Shown here: in pieces, positions 1 to 13,700 of the stretch
Numbering within the stretch: the first letter of the stretch is position 1
How the letters are laid out: each line of letters starts with the position of its first letter
NCBI GenBank assembly: GCA_004352715.1
Contig: SCFE01000100.1
Location: 1,098,543 to 1,162,542 of the forward strand
Reading direction: 5' to 3'
Length of the DNA stretch: 64,000 nt
From: Hofstenia miamia
Taxonomy: Eukaryota > Xenacoelomorpha > Acoela
Notes under the pieces: model-generated
Database searches by the model: none
What the model was told of the DNA's origin: nothing
What the model saw: the letters and a program-made list of their open reading frames with translations, nothing else
Program-made: the position numbers and the translations under genes

Positions 1-1090
1 TTGAATTGTAGGTTTTTGTTGTTCCTGTTACGATATTACCCAAAAACGCGATACCAAATTATGAAACTTTTGACTTATAAATACTATGAAATATTGAATG
101 TACTATTTACATAAAACTTTGAGTCATCTTTAGTAGGAATTGCCACAAATGCATTGTGCAATTTTAGAGGAACATGGTCAATGTTGGGAATATCTCTCAA
201 GAATTCTTGTCGATGTTTCAGCGATATCAAGATGCTACAACATAGAAAAAGAGACGTTTTTGGACATGAAAATTGTTTGTAATATATGGGAAATGCTTCA
301 TATTTTATGCCTATTGAGTGGATCAGAAGTTTAGAAAAACATGATGGCAACACGTGACTAAAATTTAGATGTGGGTTGATACACATGGTTTCATCCAAAA
401 TAGATCAATCACCGTAAAAATCTGTTTAACGGAAGATATGGAAAAGCTCCTCTTGCTTACCTAAAACACATACCAACAGTCTGACTGTTTTAAACAAATA
501 ATTAACCCGGTCAGTTTATAGTAACTTCAAAAACACGGTCTTTCAAAAATATAAATTTACTTGTTTTCGCTATGATATTGGCTGCATAAAATGTGCAAAT
601 GTAATGTTTAAAATGTGTGTAACATTATGTGTTGTGTAGCATTATGAATAATCGTTAGTTAATGTAAAATTTGTAGGCCAGAATAAGTTGTTAAGGGATA
701 TATTTACGAATGCATGTAGACAAACACTGTTAACAGATACTTAAGGTAAACATCTAGAAGAAAACCGTGCGCAGGAATGTTGCTTAGAGGGGACAAACTT
801 ATGAATTTTTGAAATGGTCTAGTGCACATAAAACACTTTACTGTAAGTCTTTACTTAAGATTCTGCAGTCTTCATCTTCATATACAGTTACTTCCTAAAC
901 ACTGTAGTTAACAAATATTTTCTGGAACCTAGTTTCAACTAACTGTCAGAAATCAATAGCTTTGCCAAGTTTGGAATTGTTTTTCTGATTAAAATATTTT
1001 TTTTTAATTTATAATCGATATTATCTGTTCTTTTAATGTTATATTTTTCTAATAATCTAGATATAATATATTTTAAGACATGGGTTAGGT
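1..1090. other. No recognisable gene
   Basis: AT-rich DNA with only short chance reading frames on both strands. The longest (minus strand, about 104 codons around 84-398) has no motif I recognise, no matching splice signals that would make it a convincing exon, and ordinary low-complexity composition. I see no repeat boundary in this stretch. Confidence 0.6.
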
Positions 1091-1098
1091 GTTGGATG

Positions 1099-1434
1099 CA
1101 GGCCTGAAAACGGGTCAAACTTTTTGGATTCGACCTAACCACTCACTTGCTAAATTTGAAATGACTGTACCCAAACGAACAAAATTGATGTTTTTCAAAC
1201 ATTACTAGCTAGCCAGTAATGAGAAAAATAAATGCTATTTTTATGCATTGGTTGTCATGCGTCAAATTATTCAATTTATCTTAAAACCCATGTAACCAGC
1301 AGTTAATGTCAAAGTTATTAATTAAACTGACCTGACTGGATTTAAAAAACAAACCTTCGACCGACCTCGACCCGAGAAAACTTTGATTCAACCCAATGCG
1401 ACAATTTGGTCGGGTCGACCCGTTTCCATCCCTG
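1099..1434. mobile_element. hAT-type MITE, 336 bp
   Basis: The ends form imperfect terminal inverted repeats: CAGGCCTGAAAACGGGTC on the left and GACCCGTTTCCATCCCTG on the right, which read in the same sense as CAGG..TGRAAACGGGTC. The CAG...CTG termini are typical of hAT elements. The flanks gttggatg (1091-1098) and gttgagtg (1435-1442) resemble an 8-bp target duplication with two changes. The right half is locally GC-rich (GGTCGGGTCGACCCG) against the AT-rich background. There is no transposase inside, so this is a non-autonomous copy. Family assignment is inferred from the termini and duplication length only. Confidence 0.55.
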
Positions 1435-1442
1435 GTTGAGTG

Positions 1443-2880
1443 TATGAAATAAGCTAAAACATGCAGATTGAATTTGCAAATCCGAAAATATGTGCAATGG
1501 AAAACTGAATTATATTTCAACAGAATATCAATTTAGAGCTGTATTTTGTTATATACTGTGAACTCATTAAAATTAAGCATTTTATTGGGATATCTTCATG
1601 TTAACTAGACTTATTGGGGTTATTTTTATACTAAATTTTCATCAAATATTTGAAAAAAATGTTTGTCAATCCGATGTGTATCTAGCAGTGCAGATGCGGA
1701 TTCGCCATAAATTAGAAAAACAGATGAAGATGTGGATTTGGTGTGGAAATGTATCAAGCAAGTGTGGATCGGTTGGATATGAGCATTTGTACAAATTACA
1801 ATCCTCATACACAATTAGCAAAATTATGTATGGCTTTGTTTAATTACTATTTTCGAATTATATGTATTTAGTCTAAATAAGCATAAATAATTTTTTTAGC
1901 ACTGCTAAGCTTAATTATGACATACGTTGTAGTCTATTGACAGATGTAAATACAAAATCATCAATTATATCATTAATAGAATCAGACCATTTCTTGCAAA
2001 CTTGAATGAAAGAATATTTTTCAATGAACATTGTCGTTTCTATAAAATTTTTAAGTATTTGCATTCGTAATGTTCGGATTCAGAGAGTCAGGTGACCCCA
2101 TTAGAGCAGCAACTTATTCTATTTTTGTGTTTAGGAAACCACCGAAACCTTGTTGAGGTTTTATATTTTTTAATTCAAACAGCTACATGCTCTAATAGAA
2201 AAATTGAGGAAGTTATCATACATTTTCAAATGCCTGGGAATTTTAGGATTAGCTCAAATAGAAGTAAATTTGATGCAAAATGTTACATAGAATATTACAT
2301 ATAATTCTTTCCAGTTGAGCATTAGTTGGTTTTTACATCAGAATTTTTTCCAATAATTCTCTAAAACCATTTCCTGCCAGTGCCTCATTATCAGAACGTT
2401 AAGAAAACTAATATAATTTACTAATAATTATTAGTAGACTTTCTTTGTTATTATATTATTGTTAACTTACATTTATGCTTCCATTCAAAATTCCTATTGT
2501 TTGTCATATTGTCGAATTATTCACTTGAACATTGATTAGTTTTTCAAACACTTCAAACAAAATTTTTTTCAAAAATGTTATCAAAATCATATTCTATATG
2601 ACCAAACATCTTCATAAGGGTCTTAAATATTTGACTTATATCTTGATTATATTGTTTCTTCGGATCAAGTAGGTGAGCATGATTTGCTATTTTCTTTAGT
2701 GTTCCAAAAATGTAACGCTGGCAACTTATAGTAGGTTTTGAACTTATTCTCATTTTAGCAATATATTGAGATGGAAGAGTATGTGAATGCGCCAAAAATG
2801 TATAAAGGCTATATGTATATATATATTTATTTATATATTTATAATTTCTATATTTTTAATTTATTAATTTTTCAGATAAA
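1443..2880. other. No confident gene; low-complexity AT-rich DNA
   Basis: Contains short frames without recognisable motifs and an AT-rich low-complexity stretch near 2810-2870. A 70-codon plus-strand frame at 2092-2304 weakly recalls the start of a Harbinger-type transposase but is not convincing. Confidence 0.5.
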
Positions 2881-2889
2881 TACGACTTG

Positions 2890-4240
2890 TTCAACACAAA
2901 GTGAAATATCTAGTTATCTTTAAGAGCTGAGCGAATAGTGATGAAGATGTTTTAGAAAACTTTCAAGAACTATTATTCCTCCTGAGGTAGACAGATGAAG
3001 ATGATATAAATGATAATTATATTAAAGATGATGTGATTGCAAATGAATTTTTGGATTATAAAAAGCACATGCTACAGATGAGGAACAAGACTCTGTTTCA
3101 CAACAGCAACTTAAAAAACAGTAAGAGCTTCAGCATTTCTGCTCAAAATGGAGGAAAATAAATCCTGTGTATTCAGAAGATATGTCTAAATCAATAGAAT
3201 TAGACTTGAGAACGAAAAAAATCGTGGAAGTCACATAGTGGAATAAATCTTTGAACTTCTTCTTTCTTCTTTGAACAGATATACTTTAAGAATATAGTTG
3301 ATTATAGCACTTAATATGTAAGCAGAATAGTAATTATTAATTCACTCTTAGTATTAATGAACTCAAAATCATCTTTGGAATATTTCTTCTTACTGAATGT
3401 CATAAAAAACGTCAAGAGGGGGTGTGCAAAGATATTTTTCAGATGCTGGTGTACCCATTGTGTATAAGGCAATGAATAGAGAAAGAAATAGATGGACAAA
3501 AAATGCCTTCACTTATGTGATAATTCAAATTTGGATAAGAAATATAAATTTGCAAAATTTAGACCATGTTTAAATATAGTGAAAAACAATTATTTTCAAT
3601 TTGGCATCCTGTTATCTTTTGGTTCCTTAGATGAGATGCTGATAAAATATTATCGGATGCATACTGCTAAAATTTTATGAGAGGAAGCCACTCAAGTTTA
3701 GATACAATTTTTGGGGCTTGTTGTTACGGCAATAACTTGATATATTAGATGTAAATAGAACTTATGTTATTTAACATAAACTATCATTTTAAGAATTTTT
3801 CTTATATTACTTTAACAGAAAAAACACTTTAGCCGGAGAGACTACCTGAACCTGAAACGAAATGAAGGAACAATCTTATTTTATGCATTGGATTTTGTTG
3901 ATAAAATGGTTTTTCCACCAAAAATAAACGTAACATCTGTTAATATATAACCGCTGTCCGATTAAAAAGCAATCAAGGAAGCCCAGCAGGTGAAATATAA
4001 ATAAGCTTGACAATTTTAAGGATATCCCCTTTTCTCTCATTTACCCTGGCATTCATTAGCTTATCCTGAATAAGGAATATTAATTTAGATAATCTTTCAA
4101 CCCATAAAACCGTTGATCAAATCAATTTAGTCGCAATTTAATGAAAATTTATTGGAGGTTACAAATGCATTAGATTGAAAGCTGCCTTGATTATGTAATT
4201 GTTGTCACCTAGGATAATGCTTTTTGGTGGCTGTCTGACA
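2890..4240 (+). pseudogene. piggyBac-like transposase, heavily decayed
   Basis: Conceptual translation in shifting frames recovers the order of a piggyBac (DDE_Tnp_1_7) transposase. A segment ELKIIFGIFLL lies near 3358, matching the family's 'ELKAFIGILLL'-type block. DNSNLDKKYKFAKFRP lies near 3518, matching the DN..D..DK.AKVRP block. SLDEMLIKYY lies near 3627 and carries the first catalytic Asp (family S-[IV]-DE-M). After a frameshift comes YERKPLKFRYNFWGLLL near 3680, matching RGKP.RFGYK.W. An N-terminal acidic/Gln-rich part is suggested at 2990-3130. Many stops and frameshifts make it non-functional. The C-terminal third, including the remaining catalytic residues, is not clearly recognisable before LINE-like sequence begins near 4380. 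I found no TTAA-flanked termini. Confidence 0.65.
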
Positions 4241-4379
4241 TCTGCTATCAACTGATATTTCTTAGTTCCTAGTCATATTTATTTCAGAAAATGCCTTCTT
4301 AAATATACTGTCATGCAAAAAACTGCAATTCATTTCGAAACCGCCTGCAAAGGAATATCAATTATGAAGTTTGGAGAAG

Positions 4380-4790
4380 GAGGCTTGAAGGATTGAAGAA
4401 AATGTAATATATGAAAATAATTCAAGAAGTAAATAAACGAATTTACAAGGTAGATTGTAATCTTCTGAAAATCGAAAAATTCAAAGCTGACATGCTAAAT
4501 AAATACCATGTTGGATTTGTTGGAGATTCAGCAAATGACAAAAAATTGACAGATACCCTTAGAACAAATAATAGCAAATAGTTATATTGCAGTTATTTAG
4601 TAAAATAACGTTAAATAAATCAGATGGAACCTCTGACATTCCTTTGTGGCTATACAAAGTTTTCCCAACTGAACTAGAAAAGCCTTTTTCATAATTTTCA
4701 ACCTCATCTTTCAGCAGGTTATTTATCCGAAAGCATGAAAACCAGCTTTATTAACTCACTTGTGAAAGTATTCAGAAATTCAGACCAATA
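4380..4790 (+). mobile_element. LINE fragment, start of reverse transcriptase domain
   Basis: Frames read through a typical linker and the first RT block of a jockey/CR1-like non-LTR element: KADMLNKYHVGFV around 4480, then SDIPLWLYKVFPTELEKPFS around 4635, matching 'DGIP.WVLK..A..L..PL'. It continues to a position where 'F..S...G.vP..WK.A' would be expected (about 4700-4760). The fragment is interrupted by stops and ends at an (AT)n tract and an assembly gap, so its 3' part is missing. Assignment rests on block order, not on a full RT domain. Confidence 0.5.
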
Positions 4791-4825
<35 letters not shown>

Positions 4826-5521
4826 GTATATAAANNNNNNNNNNNNNNNNNNNNNNNNNNNNNNNNNNNNNNNNNNNNNNNNNNNNNNNNNNNNNNNNNN
4901 NNNNNNNNNNNNNNNNNNNNNNNNNNNNNNNNNNNNNNNNNNNNNNNNNNNNNNNNNNNNNNNNNNNNNNNNNNNNNNNNNNNNNNNNNNNNNNNNNNNN
5001 NNNNNNNNNNNNNNNNNNNNNNNNNNNNNNNNNNNNNNNNNNNNNNNNNNNNNNNNNNNNNNNNNNNNNNNNNNNNNNNNNNNNNNNNNNNNNNNNNNNN
5101 NNNNNNNNNNNNNNNNNNNNNNNNNNNNNNNNNNNNNNNNNNNNNNNNNNNNNNNNNNNNNNNNNNNNNNNNNNNNNNNNNNNNNNNNNNNNNNNNNNNN
5201 NNNNNNNNNNNNNNNNNNNNNNNNNNNNNNNNNNNNNNNNNNNNNNNNNNNNNNNNNNNNNNNNNNNNNNNNNNNNNNNNNNNNNNNNNNNNNNNNNNNN
5301 NNNNNNNNNNNNNNNNNNNNNNNNNNNNNNNNNNNNNNNNNNNNNNNNNNNNNNNNNNNNNNNNNNNNNNNNNNNNNNNNNNNNNNNNNNNNNNNNNNNN
5401 NNNNNNNNNNNNNNNNNNNNNNNNNNNNNNNNNNNNNNNNNNNNNNNNNNNNNNNNNNNNNNNNNNNNNNNNNNNNNNNNNNNNNNNNNNNNNNNNNNNN
5501 ATATATATATATATATATATA
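4791..5521. repeat. (AT)n microsatellite enclosing assembly gap
   Basis: (AT)n at 4791-4822 and again at 5501-5521 flank an unsequenced gap at 4835-5500. The gap evidently lies in or beside the microsatellite. Confidence 0.9.
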
Positions 5522-5779
5522 AGATTTATTTATTTACATATGCATCAAATTTGTATATTGTATAAATAAGATTTTTTATGCTTCTGCTATTTACGCTTAC
5601 ATATCTGAAGTCATCTTAGCAAATCACTTCCTTCTCATTTAGATGTCACTTATAGGACTAATTCTTGAATACTATTATCAAATTTGGAACCATGCTATAA
5701 CTTACAATCAGAAAAGAGCTTTCCATGTCATTGTACTTGGTTAATCTTATAATGAGACATGTTTAACTCCTTATTCCCT

Positions 5780-6590
5780 GACGTTACATAACCGTCGCGA
5801 ACGTTTGTACACACCTTGCTATCAGATAGTCTACTGCCTCTAAATCGTTTTTGCAGAGCCTGCACTTATTATTTATCTCAGCTCTTCTGTCTATGTGATT
5901 CTTCATCAGTTTGTACTATTGAATATTCGCGTGCTGCCATTATCAGTGCCTCTATTTCTTTCCTTAGCCATGCCTTCGTAAGCCATTTTTTGCAGTTTCT
6001 GTATTCCTCCAGTATTCTCCATGCATCGCCTTTCGTATTCTATCCTACACTGATATGCCTTCTTTCCTACGCACTCTGTTCTTATCTTTCCTAAAAGTAG
6101 TGATTCCTTGTGTTGTTCTTCTACGTATTACTTTGGTTCTAGTCTTTCTACAGCTTACTGCACACTTACCAGTCCTTTCCCAGTTTGTGACTTGCTATCT
6201 ACAGTCTGTCTACATCTCCAATTAAGTTGAATGATGTTTCTGCTCCTTGTGCCTTCATGGTGTCAGTGTCTAGCTCCCTCAGTTCATTCTTGTTCCATCT
6301 AACTCTTGCTTCAGAGTTTCTCAACACTGGCATAGTCCAAGTATAAATTGCTTTCATGTTGTTCCGCACATTCAATGCTGACTTCTGTAGTATTTTCCTT
6401 ACCCCTCCATCTTGTATTCCTTCCTTAGCCTCATCTTCATTTCCTCATGATATCTTTCTCTCTTTCTCTCTCTCTCTCTCCTAAGTACTTGTGCACTTCC
6501 TTCACCTCCTTACTCTTACTCCCACTTGTTCGTCTTTAACAAACCTCCATCCGTTCACTTGCTCGTGATCATTTTTGCCAATCAATAAAA
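5780..6590 (-). mobile_element. R2-like LINE fragment (post-RT region and zinc knuckle)
   Basis: Read on the minus strand from about 6590 down, this is the 3' half of the same LINE family seen at 27,944-29,205. A KEVHKYL-like block is followed by a (GA)n tract (6453-6482 on the plus strand as CT repeat), then VRKILQKSALN, a TW-(T/A)-MPVLR block, WNKNELRELD, and finally a cysteine knuckle C-x2-C..AVDYLIARC near 5840-5880. The last block matches the C-terminal Cys-x2-Cys...His/Tyr-x4-Cys motif of this family. Frameshifts and stops are frequent. The RT catalytic part is absent, so this is a 5'-truncated copy. Confidence 0.6.
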
Positions 6591-6599
6591 CTTTGGAAT

Positions 6600-7490
6600 T
6601 CTCAAGTATTTTAAGTAGAGATAGAGAAAAAATATAAACGATTAAGGAAAAAGCTAAAACGTTATTGTTACGCATATACATTATATAATTTTATTTAGTT
6701 TGTAGCGTGTAATAATTTTTTGTACCATTGTATGTAATGTAATAAATTGCTTTTTTGACTCTTAATATAATAAATAGTTCAAATAGTTCACAAATAGTTT
6801 TTTCCAGCAACTTGAAAACAAAATTACAACCGCCTTAAGCAAAAACGATAACATTGTGTCAATGGGGGATTGGAATTTTCTAAATAAATTCGAGAAACAA
6901 AACTTACTAAACTTTATTTCAACATTTAACATTTCTTTAATTAATCAAACTTTTCCTTCTAGGGTTAATATTAATAGCGACTATTTCTTAGTATCTGAAA
7001 ATACAGTTTTTTAGGAATTTATATGCTCAGAATTTCCTTTTTTCCGATCATTGTCTTATAATTTCATATTTAAAAGCTGATATTAAGCCTTCTATACCCA
7101 ATAAAAAATGGGTTAAAATTAGAGAAAGATCAAAAGAGAAAATTGAAATATTTAAATGTTGCTTGAAAAATGAAAGCTGGAATTCCGTATTTTCCTCAAC
7201 TACACCTAATCAAATGCTTAAAAATTTCATAAAAATGTCTGCTGTCCTGAAAAGAAGATTTTCAAATCTGAAAATCCTTCTATTTCATTTAATACACCAA
7301 AAAATAAACCATGGACAAACTAAACATGATTTGAAAGTATTAGAAGAAAAAGAGAATGTTGGCAAACTTATGTAGCATCCAAAACTGACAAATATCATTC
7401 TGCTTAAAAGAATGCTTGTAACCTATGTAACATCGAAATAAGAAATGCATGTAATCAGAAAGGAAATTGTCCTCTAAATATAACTACAAA
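6600..7490 (+). mobile_element. Jockey/CR1-like LINE fragment (endonuclease end and linker)
   Basis: From about 6800 the plus strand reads NIVSMGDWNFLNKFE, the GD(F/W)N block of an apurinic-type endonuclease. A frame change leads to FLFSDHCLI near 7030, the SDH catalytic block. Further on come a 'KPW.N' position (about 7308) and NVGKLM/WQTYVASKTDKYHSA-like linker sequence before the RT, which is not present. 6605-6790 resembles the 3' tail of another LINE (KK.LKRY followed by AATAAA-rich sequence) but this is weak. Non-functional. Confidence 0.5.
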
Positions 7491-7499
7491 TCGGTTCCC

Positions 7500-7502
<3 letters not shown>

Positions 7503-7539
<37 letters not shown>

Positions 7540-7920
7540 TATATATATATATGCATCAAATTTGCTTACATATCTGAAGTCATCTTAGCAAATCANNNNN
7601 NNNNNNNNNNNNNNNNNNNNNNNNNNNNNNNNNNNNNNNNNNNNNNNNNNNNNNNNNNNNNNNNNNNNNNNNNNNNNNNNNNNNNNNNNNNNNNNNNNNN
7701 NNNNNNNNNNNNNNNNNNNNNNNNNNNNNNNNNNNNNNNNNNNNNNNNNNNNNNNNNNNNNNNNNNNNNNNNNNNNNNNNNNNNNNNNNNNNNNNNNNNN
7801 NNNNNNNNNNNNNNNNNNNNNNNNNNNNNNNNNNNNNNNNNNNNNNNNNNNNNNNNNNNNNNNNNNNNNNNNNNNNNNNNNNNNNNNNNNNNNNNNNNNN
7901 NNNNNNNNNATATATATATA
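7503..7920. repeat. (AT)n microsatellite with adjacent gap
   Basis: (AT)n at 7503-7552, a short unique stretch at 7553-7595 that repeats sequence from 5541-5624 with an internal deletion, an unsequenced gap at 7596-7909, then more (AT)n to 7920. Confidence 0.85.
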
Positions 7921-10735
7921 TTCTAGAAGTCTCAATGCAAACAGAAATGATTTCTTAAATTTGATTTCAAAAATTGGAAAAATGCAATATTCATAATTAC
8001 AGATACTTGGCTTAAGCTTGATATCGACCCTAACTTGTTTAATCCAGACCAACAACATTTTGACGTTTTTTTCCTAAGAATCGAATAGGCAGACGTGGTG
8101 GACTTATTACAATTGTACCAAAATCTCTAAAACCAGCCCGTAAATCTGATTATGAATTTAATCACGGAATATTTGAAAAGCTGTAATTAGAAATAATATC
8201 AATAGAGAACTGTTTCCAAAAAGAATTGATAAACGTAACTTATAATCCAAATAAAAATTATCTAGTCGAATATCTTAATTATAAAGTAAACGAAATATCT
8301 GAAATACGTAATGATTATAACTCTCTAAATATATTTGATGACTTTAATATTAATTACTTTAAATTTTATGAACGAAATTCAATAAATGAAATGTCTGCCA
8401 CATGTAGTCTTCGTTGTGTAAACACAGTGTGTAACACTCGCATGAACAATTTAATTGATCACTTTTTTTACTAACTCTGAAATTTCTTTCAAATATTTAA
8501 TGTTTGAATCATTTAGTGATCATGCACTGTGTACATATATTAGTAGCAAAACTACTAAAAGCAAGCAATTTAAAACCATAAATGCAAGAGACTATTTATC
8601 TTACTCAGATGAAAAAATGGAAAAGGCCCTAAAAAACACAGCATTTAACTATATTTACACATTAAATTCTGGACCTCAGATGATTAATTACAAAGCATTA
8701 AACACCGTTGCACCAATTAAGAAGCGACGGGTGAAGATTAAAGCAATTAAATTTCCTTTTTCAAACACCGGCGATAATCAAGTCCATGAACTAGTATCAA
8801 TTAAACGAGTATTATTTGATCTTGCGAAATGCCTGCCGATAAAGACTAATTGGACCAATCACAAAAGCTCAAAGAAACTTAATTAAGTATATAACAACAA
8901 AAAAATTAACTAAAGCTCGACAAAAATTTTTTAATCAATTAAATTCTACTCGAGAAAAATGGCCATACATCCATAAATTTATTGGAAAATCTAAAGGTCT
9001 TTCATCCGAAATAAATAAATTAAATATCAATAATTTACGACCATAAAAGACAAAACTCAAAGACTAAATCATTTAAATTCAACATTCAAAGAAATTGGAA
9101 ATTTCAATTTCCCACCTTATAAGAAAGTACAAAATTCTGGAAAACTCAAACAATCAAAACAATTATCTTTAGATTTGCTACAATCAATAAATTAGAAAAC
9201 ATTGTTAAGAAACTTTATACCAACAAATCAATCGCTTCTTATAACCTCCCATTTTTTATTATTAAACGTTTTTTTTCCTATTTTTGGAGAACAATTGTTA
9301 GTCGCAATCAATCAATGTATTATTGATTGTAAATTTCCAGACTTACTAAAAAAAATCAGATATAACTCCCATATATAAAAAGGTGACAACCTAAATGCAA
9401 ACAATTATAGACCCATTTGTGTTACACATCCTTTTAGCAAACTCATTGAAAAACTGTTCTATGTTTAAATAAACGCATTTCTAAATCCTGCAAACATCCT
9501 ATCAAATAAGCAATTTGGTATTCGTGCTGGACATAGCACAAAGGACGCAATTTTATCGATCACGCAACAAATTAAGTCTAATATATCTCATAATAACTGC
9601 AGTTGTGTAGCCTTACTAGATCTAACTAATGCATTCAATTCAATGAATTTCGATATCTTGCAAGAAATGTTTATAAATTATAATTTTGGTGCTAAATCAA
9701 TTAATTTTATCATGAACATCTTAAAAAATAGACAGTAGCGCGTAATATTAAACAGGAAAAAATCAATTTATATTACGACCGACAGTGGGTTACCCTAAGG
9801 TACTGTACTTGGACCAATTATATTTGCAATTTTTGTAAATGATATAATAAAACATGTTAAATACAGCGATATTTACTAACATGACGACAACACATGCCTA
9901 ATAAGTACCACAAAAAATGCTTTTGATGCTACAAAAACCTCCAAACAGATATAGAAAAATTAAACAATTATTTTACAAATAATCAACTAAAACTAAATAT
10001 TGACAAACACAATTTAAAAATTTTCTCACTGAAAGGTACAAAAAAACATAATAAGTGATATAAAACTTAGGTAAATAATAAGCAAATAAATCAAAGTGAG
10101 TCAATCAGCTATTTAGGAGTGGAGATAGATAATGAATTAAAATTTGAAAAGTTTCTACTGAAAAAAATTCCAAAAATGACCGCAGGCATTAGATATCTTT
10201 ATGACTTACGCAATGTAACATCAAGCATTATCATAAACAACTAATACATGCTTTCTGTTTGTCTCATTTTTAATACTGTTCCTTTCTTTTAACTAACCTA
10301 AATTCGAAACATCGTATGCTTCTATCAAAGACATTTAATTGGTGTATAAAAACTCTAAACTTTGCACAAAAGCATGACGAAGCATCAGTATATCGTAATA
10401 AATATAAAATATTATCTCCGTTCTATCCAATTCATCTACATATACTATCTATCTTATTTAAATTCAAATGTTTGCAAACATCTCTCCTTTTCCTTAATGA
10501 TTATACGTATTAAATTAAATGAGCGATCGCAAAAAATTTCTGTGTTTAGATAAAAATTCTAATGGCTTTCATCACATATCAATTAAATTGTGGAATAATT
10601 TAGATTATAAAACGCGAATGGAAAAAAACTATAAAAAGTTTAGAAAAAAATGGAAACGATTTCTTCTAATAAAACAATATACATTAGGTGACGGTAATAC
10701 ACTTCATGCATTCGAAACATACATCCAAAATTGAG
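7921..10735 (+). mobile_element. Jockey/CR1-like LINE ORF2, decayed
   Basis: Blocks occur in the right order across several frames. The endonuclease part has DDFNINYFKFYE near 8340, NLIDHFFYTNSEISFKY near 8448 and the SDHAL block near 8516. A linker ORF (8455-8886) follows, in frame to a stop. RT blocks include NYRPICVTHPFSKLIEKL near 9402, FGIRAGHSTKDAILSI near 9510, LLDLTNAFNS (motif A Asp) near 9615, SGLP.GTVLGPIIFAIFVNDI (motif B) near 9785, and a HDDN box at the motif C position near 9880, where FADD is usual. A C-terminal tail with KLWNNLDYKTR and K-rich helix lies at 10,519-10,735. Stops and frameshifts show it is dead. The 5' end is lost in the gap. Confidence 0.75.
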
Positions 10736-10739
10736 CACC

Positions 10740-13700
10740 TACAGAAACATTCGCACAAACTTTGATTACATTATTACATATTAATTTGTAGTTAATTATT
10801 TGTTTATATTTTATTTTATTAAATTTGCTTTATTATTCTTTTAAGCAATGTTTTACGTTCAAGAAACCCACCGGGTTATGATTATATAAACTATTCGCCA
10901 CCTAATGTTCTGCATAACTATATTTCTTCCTGCAAAAAACAAGGAAAAATTAGAAAGCACATAGTTATAATGGCCAATTATAGCGAAACATTAATTTCAG
11001 TAAGCTTCACCTTAGCGAACTTTTGAATATGTCAACTTTCCTATTTATGTATACAAATATATAAAAGCAGCTGAAAAATTACGCAACATTAAGTATAATA
11101 ATAATAATATAAAAGCAATATGAACTACATAAGGCACTTCTATGTAACAAGCTTTTGTTAGCAATACATAGAGTTTTTTCTCCACAATAGCTGAACAGAA
11201 CAATAACGTTCTACAACGCATAAAATTCTCTGTATTTTTAAAATCTAAGGTATACATAATATTGCAAATTCATTAATTAACGAAATTGTCACAATCGAGT
11301 TCTGTAGAAAAAAAACAGGTAGTAATATCGTTTCTTTACTCTAATATTAATAATAGGAGGCCCAATTCAATAAACTCTTCTTCATTATTGGTTTTTAATT
11401 GAATTAAGAAGCAATAATTCATCATTATGGTTTATAATCTATATTATATATCTTCATCCGCCCTCCGCATTTCTCTGTTCTCAATTTCACCCTGGAATGA
11501 TACGACTAAAACATAACTCAATCAATTAAAAAATTATAATGACACATTCATAAAGTTCTTGTCAATGTCATACTCCTGGCAATAATAGCTTTGTGTAAAT
11601 TTAGATAATTTCATTCCCATGGACCGAATCTTTGGGAATAAAAAGCTTGAATTGATATTAATATCAGTTTTAAGCATGTTTAAGCGCACTACATACTTTT
11701 TCAATATTAAATTATCTATATCTTTAGAATTTATGCAATTAAGGACTTTAACTATCAAATACATATGCACATAGTCAATTGAGGTAGAAATATCTTGCAC
11801 TCAGACGTATTACTCAATATTAATTACAGAATTTAAACTATTGTCTAATGAAGTAATTATTGAAACTATACTTATTAAAGCGATAGATATTTTACGGCCT
11901 ATTTGATAACATTGAATTTATATTTTCCTGCTCACTATGTCTAACAACATATTCCGTTACCTAGCAAGCAAATTTGAATTAATTTTCTAGTTTCTATAAT
12001 GAATTACTAGATGGCATAACAAGTGAGTATTGTGTTGCTATTGTTTGAGAATAACATAAATGAATTCAGCATAGTATAAGAACATTTACGCATCGAAACC
12101 CGATAATATTGCATATTGTAACTGAAAAAATGCAGTTCATAAGCAATCATTTGAAGTCATCCGCTCATACTCATTTAAAGTAGAAATACATTTGTAAATT
12201 TCAATGCTGAAAATCAGGATCACGTCAACCAATTTTTTAGAAAAATTTAATTTACAGTATAAAACATGCCAACAGAGTTGAGAAATAACTTTTTAAATGG
12301 AAATATTTTTTACTGCACCACCGCTAAAATTCAATGTTAATAATCCATATAATTATAGCAACCTTGAATCCGTTTGAAATTTCAAAGTTAAACCAGTGAG
12401 CCCCTATGCTATTTTGATAGCTTAAAGATGCATGCCAGTTCAAGCAAAGGGAATGAAGACATAGCAGTGGTAGACTGAGAAGAAGGAGTTGACAAAGTGA
12501 TATGCATATCAGTAGAATGCAAATAAATAAAACAAGGATAGGGAGTTGGAAGTAAAACTAAAAAGATTGTAGATATTTATCAAATGTCAAAGAGGGGCCG
12601 AAGTTGTGCATCTGTGGTTGCCAATTTTGACCTTTCGGTAGTACAGATCTTTTGAAAGTCGTTGATAAAGTTTCACACGGACTTCCTAAACCAAAATTCA
12701 GTGCTTTAATATAAAGTTCTAATTCTGTTAATAGCAAAAACTATTATATGCATGAATAATGCGTTGTATAGAATTGAAATATTACGTTCTTCTCCTTAAT
12801 CATATTCGACCTGGTCTTTTTTGGCCTCCTCAAGTCTGGAGAAGGAGGATCCCCCACCATATTTAACTTTGGATTGAATTATGAAATTTGATGCTATCAT
12901 TATTGTTGATGACGCAATCAAATCTGAAAATTTAGGTATATTTTTGGAATATAGTACATATTGGTTTTCCCTTTTGGAAATGATCAAATTCATTAAAATT
13001 TATACCTATGTAATCCCCCTGTTATCAGATATAATTTTCACAGTAACGATAATAAATGATAAGCATACGTAAAATGATCAGACATTTAGAAAATAAGTAT
13101 TGGAGGAAGGAGTTGTAATTGCCAATAAAAGTTTGGAAAAGTCACCAAATATTCATCTGACAGAACAGGATTAGAAAGAATGACAATAAATCTACGTTTC
13201 GAATTGATGTGGTACTAGTTATTGAGGTTGTTGCAATATCACTTTATTGACATAATTTTTAAGTGCAATGCATTAGTCGAATGAATTATTTAATATATCC
13301 TAGATCGAGTAATACAATTACTTAAATAAGTTCTGTACTTTGTTGAACAAGGTTTTTTGTAATTTAGATTGTTTTAAATTAAAATATATTTCACGATATT
13401 TGCGAAGATTCAGACAGAATGTTTTTTGATGTTACTAATCGCTTATTCTGATATAATCTCTAATAAGATTAACCATGAAGTAAATGTCTGCCATCAATAG
13501 CTACCAAAGTATTGATACTCTTAGCCTTTGATGAGTTAAGCCAAACTTCATTGTTATAAAAAAGCCATTGCATTTTGTTTAAGAGTGCTCCCGCCTAATG
13601 AAAGTTTTTGTTTATTTGGGCAATTTCATATGACACCAACTTGAAGAAAAATGACACAAAATTTGAAAAGCCACAAATTATGTCTATTTTTCTAAAAAAT

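Noticed and set aside
2092-2304. Possible Harbinger-type transposase start (TPLEQQLILFLCLGN)
   Set aside because: Only a loose resemblance over one short block, with no catalytic residues and no inverted repeats.
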